From positions 1 to 64,000 of the forward strand of contig JAYMGJ010000134.1 of NCBI GenBank assembly GCA_037178675.1: a stretch of 64,000 bases of DNA. The letters are read 5' to 3'. A program made the position numbers and the translations under genes. The first letter of the stretch is position 1. Every line of letters starts with the position of its first letter. This stretch comes from Scleroderma bovista. Taxonomy: Eukaryota > Basidiomycota > Agaricomycetes > Boletales > Sclerodermataceae. The notes beneath the pieces are model-generated. The model did no database searches and was not told where the DNA came from. It worked only from the letters and a program-made list of their open reading frames with translations. This document shows positions 56,363-64,000 of this stretch, in pieces.

Positions 56363-59300
56363 CTATTTGGAAAGTTGAGGATCAAGAGCAAAAGGGGGCA
56401 TACTAGTAGAGCCAATCCCAGCTTGGAGTTGCTCAAGCTTAATCTGCCTGTCCATCATCATGAGCTCATGAGCTCGCTGACAATCTGCCTCCTTCTGCTG
56501 ATGCTTGAGGCAAAGTTGCTCGATCTCAAGTGCAGTGTTATGTGCAGCCTCCCTCTTGATAAGCTCCCGCTTAGTCTTCTCCTTGGAAGTATAAAGAGTC
56601 ATCTGCAGTCGAGCTGCACGCTCCCCCTCCACAAGCTCCTGAAGGGTCTTCTTTTTCTTAACAGAAGACTGGCCTATGGAGGGTGAGGCAGGACGTTTCA
56701 AATCATGCTTCACCTTGGGAACAGGGGTGGCCATCATCAGCAACATGACAATTTGTCTGAACTGACTTACAGTGTCTGGGGTGTCTGGAATCAGACAGTT
56801 CAGATAAATAAGTCACATCAGCCAGTCAGACCATTTCAGACCATCAGCACGAGGTGGTGTCTGAAATCAGACAGCCAGACAGCCAGACCTTCAGGCTTTC
56901 AGACATGTCAGCTGATAAGACCTCTAGCTGGACAGGAAATAAGACATATAAGACCACTCAGTTAGGTAGACCCTCAGGCTTTCAGACATATCAGCTAGTA
57001 AGATTACTAGTTTCACAGGCCATAATATATTTCAGATATATCAGTTAATAAGACTTCTAGCTGGACAGGAAATAAGACATATAAGACCATCAGTTAGCCA
57101 GACACTTAGTCAATAATTCTTTTAAAACCAGTCAGTTAGCTAGATTTTCAGATCATCAGACATATCAGCCAATAAGGCTACTAGCTACACAGGAAATGAA
57201 ACATATAAGACCAGCAGCTAGCCAGATGAAGTTCAGCTTGGCAAATTCTTAGATCCCAAGACCTTTAGGAAGTCAGACTGCTAGTTTGTCAGAAGATCAT
57301 GTATGCAGAAGTCTCAGACACTCAGACATTCAGAAGATCAGAATATCAGAGGTTTCAGCTCAGTATATTGTCAGTCCCCCAGATCTTCAGACCAGATCAG
57401 ACCACCACCTTTTCAGAAGATCATGTGTGCAGAAATCTCACCACCCAGACACCCAGACACTCAGTATATCAGAATTTCAGAGATTTCAACTTAGCATATC
57501 CTCAGATTCCCAGATGTTCAGACCACATCAGATTGTCAGAAAATCAGTAAGCTCAGATACTTGGCTACTCAGTAAATCAGAATATCAGAGGTTCCAGCTT
57601 AGCATATGCTTAGATCATCAGACTATCGTATGTGCAGTAGATGAGGTTATCAGCCAATCAAATATTTATATTAGACAGACTTATAATGGGCAGCAGAATC
57701 ATTTACACTAGTACATTGAATGTTATTATTATTATATTACTACTATCAAATTATACATTGCTACTATTGAAATAATATTAGCCGGCAGCAGCAGCAACAG
57801 GGAGCAGTCATGTCGACAACACTGGGGAATGGTCGTGTCGTCGTCATCGGTGATGGGGTGGTGGTGGTGAACGCGTCGTCGACGCAAGTGGGTGGTCGCG
57901 TCATCGTCGACGACGGTGGGGTTGTGGTGGTGACCGCGTCGTCGACGCAGGTGGGGGATGGTCGCGCCATCGTCGACGACGACAGTGGGGTAGTGGTGGT
58001 GGCCACGTCGTAATCGATGCAGGTGGGAGGTGGTCGCGTCATCGTCGACGACGATGGTGGGGTGGTCGTGGTGACCACGTTGTCGATGCAGGTGGGGGAT
58101 GGTTGCGTCATCGTGGTAGGTGGTCGTGGTGACCGCGTCGTCGACGCAGGTGGGGGATGGTCGCGTCATCGGCGACAACGGTGGTGGGTGGTAGTGGTGA
58201 CCGCGTCGTCAGCGCAGGTGGGGTGGTCACGTCATCGTCGACGGTGGTGGGGTGGTGGTGGTGACGCAGGTGGGGGTGATGCAGGTGGGGGTGGTGACCG
58301 CGTCATCGTCGACGCAGGTGGGGGTGGTGGTCGCGTCGACAACGCTGGTGGGCGTCGTCGTCGTCATTGGGGGTGGTGAAGGTTGATGCGGTCGACACTG
58401 GGCTGTCGTGGTCGTCAGTGTTGGTGGCTGGTGGGGGAACTGCGTACCTGGTGTCAACGACGGCATCGCTGTCGCCGTCACCGTCGTCGTCATGGGAGGT
58501 GGTGGTGGTGGTGGTGGTGGTGGTGGTGGTGGTGGTGGTGGTGGTGGTGGTGGTGGTGGTGGTGGTGGTGGTGGTGGTGGTGGTGGTGGTGGTGGTGGTG
58601 AAGGATAGTGGTAAGGGAGAGGGACTTCGGAGAATTTTTGAAGTGTTGTGATTACAAATTGTGATTTGTAATCACAACACTTCAAAAATTAGACAAGTCT
58701 CCTCCGCAACAACAAAACAAAGTAATATACCACCTAGGTAAGTACTCGCCACCCCCGTCAACGCACTACTGACGTGGCCACCGACGACGATCCCCCGCCA
58801 CGATCCCCAGCGTCGATGGCGACAACAACGACGCCCACCAGCGTTGTCGACGTGTCACACCACCACCACCTGTGTCGATGACAACGACAAAGACCCTACC
58901 ACAAGCGCCGTCGATGCGACTACCACCACCACTGGCGTCGGCGACGTGGCCACCACCACCCCACCACCGTCGACGACGACGATGCGACCACCCCCTCCAT
59001 TGACGACGTGACCACCTACCTGCGTTGACGATGACGTGGTCACCACCGTCGACAACAACGACGCGGTCACCACCATCACCCCACCGTCGTCGACGATGAC
59101 GTGGCTACCACCACCCCCCCACCACCATCGACGACGACGATGCGACCACCGTCCACCTGCGTCGACGACGCGGTCACCACCACCACCCCACCGTCGTCAA
59201 CAATGACGCGACCACCCCCTAGTACCTACGTTGACGACGCAGTCATCACCACCACCCCACCACTGTCGTTGACGATGACGCGACCACCCCCACCTGCGTC

Positions 59301-62300
59301 AACGATGCGGCTGCCACCACTACCCCACCTGCGTCAACGATGCGGCCGCCACCACTACCCCATCATCGTCGACGATGACGCGGGCACTACCTGCACTGAC
59401 GAAGTGACTACCACCCACCTGCATCCATGACGCGGCCACCACCAGTAATGATAACATGGCCACTGTGGTCACCCCACCACTTGCCTCGACGACGCGACCA
59501 CCGCCTGGACAAGCCACCACCAACACGACAATGATAGCAACCACCCTGTGTTGACAAGGACCCCCATTAGTATACAATATTTATTCTTTGTACTGTACAT
59601 AATTGAATATAAATTAATTAACATAAACATTGAATGAATGAAGGTGGTTGAAAACTAAGTACAGGTAGTAAAGGTATGGGTACTGTTGGCTTGTGCAAGT
59701 ACTTCTAGAATGGTCTGGGAGAGCTGGGGTTCTGAGACAGCTGTCCAGGTAGCATGCACAGACATCTAGTAGTAAGCTGTTAGTAGGATGCCAGGCTTAC
59801 ACAGGGCTAACTTGCACCAGGCACCCAGCCACAATAATGCATGGATAGATTGCAGGGAAAGATGTGAGTGAATGTGCAATAACAGCAACCAGCCATGGCT
59901 GGGTGTCTGAGTGGTCTGAGTGGTCTGGACTTTCTGATAGTCTGACAACCTAGTATGTGGTCTAATTGATCTGACTGACCTACTGTCTGGGGAATCTGGC
60001 TGCTCTGACATGTCTAGGTGGTCTTAACTTTCTGAGTGACTTATTACCTGGGGGGGGGTCTGATTGATCTGGACTGTCTGATAGTCTGACAGTCTGGTTG
60101 CTCTGACTGGTCTTACTTGTCTTACTTGTCTGGAGTGGCCTTCAATGTCTGTCTGACTTGTTGTCTTGGGGGTCTGACTGCTCTAACTGCTTTGGGTAGT
60201 CTTAGGTGTCTGCCCAACTTATTGTCTTTGGGGTCTGATTGGCCTGACTGGCCTGATTGGTCTGGACTGTCTGACAGTCTGGGAGGGTCTGACCACTCTG
60301 AATGGTCTGACTTGTCTGGAGTGGTCTTAAATCTCTTACTGGTCCAACTGGCCTGACTTTCTGGAGGGTCTAATTGATCTGACTGACTGGTCTGATTGGT
60401 AAGACTGGTCTGACTTGTGCAGATTCTCTGATAGCTTGACAGCCTGAGGGTGTCTGACCACTTGGACTAGTCTGACTGATCTGATTGGTCTGGACTGTCT
60501 GATACTCTGACATCTGGTTAGTCTGACTAACTTACTGTCTGACCAATACATTGTCTTTGGGGTCTGACTGGTCTGACTGTCTTTGGGGTCTGATTGGCCT
60601 GACTGGCCTGACTGGTCTGGACAGCCTGACAGTCTGACAGTCTGCTGGGGTCTGACTACTCTGACTACTCTGACCTGTCTGGAGTGGTCTTAAGTCTCTG
60701 ACTTATCTGACTTGTCTGGTTGTTTGAGGGGTCTGATCAGTCTGGCTAGTCTGACTGGTCTGAACTTTCTGACAGCCTGACAGCCTGGGGGGTCTGACCA
60801 CTCAGACTGATCTGACTGGCCTGACTAGTTGGACAATCTGACAGGCTGTTACGACCATACCCAACTCCGGGTCTTATCTGGTCACTCCGGTCGCATCGCA
60901 GCTCTACAGCTCAACTCCGGTTGCTCAACACTTACTCCGGTTGCGCTCACGCAGTTAACCCTCTGTTAAGTATGACCCTTGGTCTATGCTCCATTTGCTC
61001 GTTACCACACTTCACCATTTACCCTGTCTTGACATGAGTTCTCCATGAACTCGATATATCCTATACCTTGTAGCATTTTCACCGGACCTGGTTTATTTTA
61101 CCCGGACCTGACTTTATTTTCATCGGACCTGACCTAGTACTTTCTCTGGCTATCCCTTGTCCGCTGTTTAGGATGTTTACTTGTCACTGTAAATACTCGA
61201 CCCTAGTTTGCACTTAGTATAAGTACCCTGTAGATTATCCTGTACTCCTCAGTCTGAAATCAACCATAGTCATCTACTCCTGTTCTTGTCCGTCTCCGTC
61301 TCCGTCTCCTCTTCTTGACCGGAACCTACGCAAGGGATCAACGCTCGTTGTCCTTAGTCGTTGAATCCAAGTGGTCACCAACTCTGGCTGGACTAATCTC
61401 TTGTCCAGCCCTCTGCCCTCTTCCTTCGTCCGTTTCCGTCTGGACTTGACCGGACCCCCTACCGGAGTAGACCCGGACTTGACACAGGCTGACAGCCTTG
61501 GATGGTCTGACACTTGACTGGTCTGACTGATCTGAGGTGGACTGATCACTCTGACTGGTCTGGGTGGTCTGATTGGTGTCAGGACAGTCTAGAGGCTGTC
61601 TCACTTATGATCTGCCTGTCTGGGAATGTCTGGACAACACTAACAGCTAACTAACTTACCAACTATATGTCCAGAAATTCCTGGACAGTGCAGAGAGCTG
61701 ACCCACTTACCATCTGGCCATGTGGGAGTGTCTGAGCAGTGGAGTGAGCAGACTTACTTGCCATCTGCCTATCATCTGGCTGTCTGGGAGTGTCTGGACA
61801 GTGGAGAGAGCTGACTGACTTGCCATCTTAACTGTTTGGAAGTGTCTGGGTAATGCAGTCAGCTGACCAACTTACCAACTTTCTGTCTGGCAGTGCCTGG
61901 ACAATGCAAAGAGCTGACCCACTTACCATCTGACTGTCTGGGAGTGTCTGGATAGTGGAGAGAGCTGACTCACTTACCATTTGGCTGTCTGGGGATGTCT
62001 GAGAAGTGGAGTGATCTGACTTGCTTGCCATCTGCCTATCTGTGAGTGTCTGAAAAGTGGAGAGAACTGACTCACTTGCCATCTGGCTTTCTTGAAGTGT
62101 CTGGGCAATGCAGACAGCTGAGCAACTTACCAACTTTCTGTCTGGCAGTGCCTGAACAGTGTAAAGCACTGACCCACTTACCATCTGTCTATCTGGAAGT
62201 GTCTGGATAGTCTGGAAAGCTGACACACTGAGCCTCTGCCTGTGTCTGATTGTCTGAATGTATCTTAAATTACTGTAAGCACTTACTATCTAACCATCTG

Positions 62301-63372
62301 TTCAGCTGACAGTCTAGTGTGTCTGATTCCAGACACTGTCAGACATGTCAGACACTTTCAGACAATCAGACAAATTGTCATGTTGCTGATGATAGGAGTA
62401 GTCACTTCTTCTTCACTAAGAGGCCAATCAATGTCCAACTTTGGAGACCCAAGATGGGAGTTATCCAAAGGTGAGGAGTCACGAACAGAGTTCTAAAAGA
62501 ATTAAATCAGTTACAGATCAAGTAAAGGGTGACAACATACCTCCTCAATGTCCTCATCTTCATCCTGGACATCACCCTCATTCTCTCGATTAAGGATGGA
62601 GAGGTCAAGAGAAGATGTACTGTTTGTTACAGCCACACGACTGGCCACAGGGCTTGTCCCTGCAAGCTCATGCATCCATCGATACCACGGAAACTTCACC
62701 TTGATGAGATCTAACAACATCTTGTAAGGATCATCAAGAACACATTCACAGGATATACCATAAATATTTGCGATCTCTGAACCAGGTGTAATCTCATGTT
62801 CACAGTCCGAAACAACAAGACCATGCCCAGTTTCACCAAGCTGCTTGCGATATTCATTATAAGTAGTACGAAGACTAGCAAATACTCAAAATGTCATTAA
62901 AAGAAACAGACTACATCACTCACCTTGAAATTCGGTTCTTGTCAGCTTCTGTCAGCTTCTTCAGGTCCGCTGGTTCAAACAGCGCATCAGGCTTGTCCGT
63001 AATGAAAAGGGCACGGGCAATCTGAGTACAGCACTCAATGATCGTGAGCCCGCCACTAGCAGATGACTTGTCGAAGCCAAATGCCACCATCCACTTCATG
63101 TTACTCTCCACAAGGGTGAGCAGCTCATCAGTGAGTTCAGGCTGTTTTTTCCATCTGCTGCCAGTCAGTAGCTGCAGGGACGTGACACACAAGACCTACA
63201 GCACAAGAACACTGCGCTTTTTTGATTTAGCCATCTCGTTCTCTTTTTCTGGCTCAGATTTAGGTCGAGATTTGCTCAGGCTTCTACTAGCCTTCTTTGG
63301 TGGTGATTTTTGAGGTGAACTTGTTGGAACATGAGATGCTGACTTCAGCTTAATACGAGGCATAGATAGAAG
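56363..63372 (-). CDS. SANT/Myb-like Harbinger accessory protein, split by a foldback insertion
   Basis: The start MPRIKLKSASHVPTSSPQ (63372) is lysine/serine-rich. The next exons carry ELTDELLTLVESNMKWMVAFG, SASGGLTIIECCTQIARALF, LRTTYNEYRKQLGETGHGLV and VKFPWYRWMHELAGTSPVAS. The last exon (56746-56363) is a K/E/Q coiled coil (RELIKREAAHNTALEIEQ, MMMDRQIKLEQLQ). Harbinger elements need such a Myb-like partner for DNA binding and nuclear import of the transposase. The exon reading WPLSEEEVTTPI (ending at about 62394) is separated from ATPVPKVKHDLKRP by 5.66 kb of foldback element, so the gene is probably disrupted unless the insert is spliced out. Confidence 0.6.
58498..58601 (+). repeat. (GGT)n microsatellite, about 34 units
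   Basis: An almost perfect GGT/GTG trinucleotide tract on the G-rich side of the foldback element. Open frames through it encode only poly-Gly, poly-Val or poly-Trp. Confidence 0.95.
58633..58690. repeat. Perfect hairpin at the centre of the foldback element
   Basis: 27-bp arms (AATTTTTGAAGTGTTGTGAT and 7 more bases, then the inverse) around a 4-nt loop TGTG at 58660-58663. It marks the axis of symmetry. Confidence 0.95.
60847..61484 (+). mobile_element. Solo LTR, 638 bp, TSD CAGGC
   Basis: Begins TGTTACGACCATACCC and ends CCGGACTTGACA, with CAGGC directly on both sides (60842-60846, 61485-61489). It contains repeated ACTCCGG and CCGGACCTG words and a TATAAGTA box near 61220. No internal region is left, so it is a solo LTR formed by LTR recombination. 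It lies inside the GTCTGA array and is younger than that array. Confidence 0.85.
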
Positions 63373-63814
63373 AAGCAAAGGAGGGAAAGTAATTAAGAGA
63401 ATGTGCGAATGCGTGGGGTGTAACACATGCGCACTGGCACCACAGACACGTGATTCAGAGTCCGCCAGGATGAGTCAGCAGGACCAGTGAAAACGACCAA
63501 CGAAAACGGAGGAACGTTTTCATTCCGTTTTCAAGTAGGTAAAACGAAAACGAAATTGAAAACGGCGCGAAAACGGCCAACGAAAACGAACTGTGAATTC
63601 CCCTATTGACTCCAAGTTCTTTCGGATCTCGACGTGGAGCATGTTCCACTTCTCGCCGATGAGTCATGGAAGTTGGACACGATGCGGTCAATTGACGCGG
63701 CGTTGTGTCCAGTCAGTCGACTTCAGACCCTGGCGTTCCGAGGACAGGATGTAGATGCTAGATAGAGTCGAACAAAAAGAGATGTGCGACTCGCGGGAAG
63801 GAGGGTCAGGGACG

Positions 63815-64000
63815 TCGCAGGAAAAGCTGGAAGAATGGAACTCAAGTGAGCGTGCACTTGCCAGATCTCTATCCCTTCAGCACAGAGCGTAGAAGTGACG
63901 CAGCTTCTCTCTCAGTCGCCCAGGCAGGTACGCCACAGTCTGCGCTATGTGCCTGTATAGAAATGACCTCGACGAGGATAGGTCGAGGCTGGGTCTTCGG
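63815..64000 (+). pseudogene. Aminomethyltransferase gene fragment with internal deletion
   Basis: AAAAGCTGGAAGAATGGAAC matches GCV1 exon 4 (about 17424). The sequence then jumps at about 63856 to TTGCCAGATCTCTATCCCT (17760) and continues through the CAGCTTCTCTCTCAGTCGCC and AATGACCTCGACGAGGATA blocks with small deletions. It is a decayed partial copy and continues beyond the window. Confidence 0.78.

Larger units (their letters stand above)
56733..62393. mobile_element. Foldback element, 5,661 bp, inverted TCAGAC/GTCTGA arrays
   Basis: Both ends carry ATCATCAGCAACATGACAAT and 8 more matching bases in inverted orientation. The left about 1 kb is packed with TCAGAC-type words and the right about 2.5 kb with GTCTGA-type words. 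Inside these, GTGG/GTCGTCGACG-rich sequence (57800-58620) faces CACC/CGTCGTCGAC-rich sequence (58750-59560). The centre is a perfect hairpin at 58633-58690. No protein is encoded. The overall symmetry is that of a foldback transposon. A clean target duplication could not be resolved. Confidence 0.7.
47949..63604. mobile_element. 15.66-kb unit with AGGGGAATTCACAG inverted ends, Harbinger-type
   Basis: The left end AGGGGAATTCACAGTTCG recurs inverted at 63604, followed on both sides by about 100-150 bp of GTTTTCGTTTTCG-like subterminal repeats. The flanks share ATT (47946-47948, 63605-63607), a 3-bp duplication. Inside lie a PIF/Harbinger transposase, a SANT-like gene close to the right end, a large transposase-like gene and an unknown gene. 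Harbinger elements usually carry only the first two, so the left half may be a nested insertion or an extended cargo. Ends are solid; family assignment rests on the transposase and the 3-bp TSD. Confidence 0.7.

Noticed and set aside
58227..58685. Long open frames encoding poly-Pro, poly-Gly, poly-Val or poly-Trp
   Set aside because: They are produced by the (GGT)n tract and GTGG-rich sequence in every phase; there is no start context or domain.
1..64000. tRNA, rRNA or CRISPR features
   Set aside because: No cloverleaf-like sequence, rRNA-like block or regularly spaced repeat array was seen; the only tRNA-related sequence is the Copia primer-binding site.

Overview
The window is nuclear DNA of a filamentous basidiomycete, most likely an Agaricomycete. 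The evidence is many short introns (about 50-60 nt), DUF6593-type genes, F-box proteins with an N-terminal coiled coil and LPNELL box, protein kinases with an HGDL catalytic loop, and mushroom-type transposons (Copia, PIF/Harbinger, CACTG-ended elements, a tyrosine recombinase). The species cannot be named from the sequence.

Layout. 1-8.3 kb: a tandem duplication of a RAP1-like telomere-protein gene (+) next to a DUF6593 gene (-). Copy 1 encodes a long RAP1; copy 2 has lost about 1.9 kb and encodes only the Myb domain. 8.7-14.4 kb: two tandem protein kinases with proline/glutamine-rich N-termini; the first has HGN instead of HGD. 14.85-18.4 kb: three ordinary genes, exosome RRP46 (-), a DUF6593-like gene (-) and mitochondrial aminomethyltransferase GCV1 (+). 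18.5-29.6 kb: two F-box pseudogenes, an inverted fragment of the aminomethyltransferase gene, and a very young but protease-less Copia element (identical 288-bp LTRs, TSD GTCCC) inside the second F-box copy. 31.6-37.0 kb: a chimeric pseudogene joining a casein-kinase-I start to PRP8 pieces, split by two oppositely oriented 2-kb LTR-like elements, each with its own 4-bp target duplication. 37.3-42.9 kb: a degenerate XPG/FEN-like gene and a degenerate tyrosine recombinase, the latter holding a 723-bp CACTG-ended foldback MITE. 43.5-47.4 kb: a third F-box pseudogene split by a 2,322-bp CACTG-ended element. 47.9-63.6 kb: one 15.66-kb unit bounded by inverted AGGGGAATTCACAG ends. It contains a large transposase-like gene, an unknown gene, an apparently intact Harbinger transposase and a SANT-like accessory gene that is interrupted by a 5.66-kb foldback element made of inverted TCAGAC/GTCTGA arrays. 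63.8-64.0 kb: another aminomethyltransferase fragment.

The left quarter is therefore conserved or lineage-specific host genes. From about 18.4 kb on, the DNA is a nested transposon and pseudogene mosaic whose insertion order can be read from target duplications. Three points stand out. Several genes splice in frame only with GC-AG introns. Unrelated decayed genes repeatedly carry stops that fit CGA to TGA change. The foldback element with long inverted hexamer arrays matches no family I recognise.
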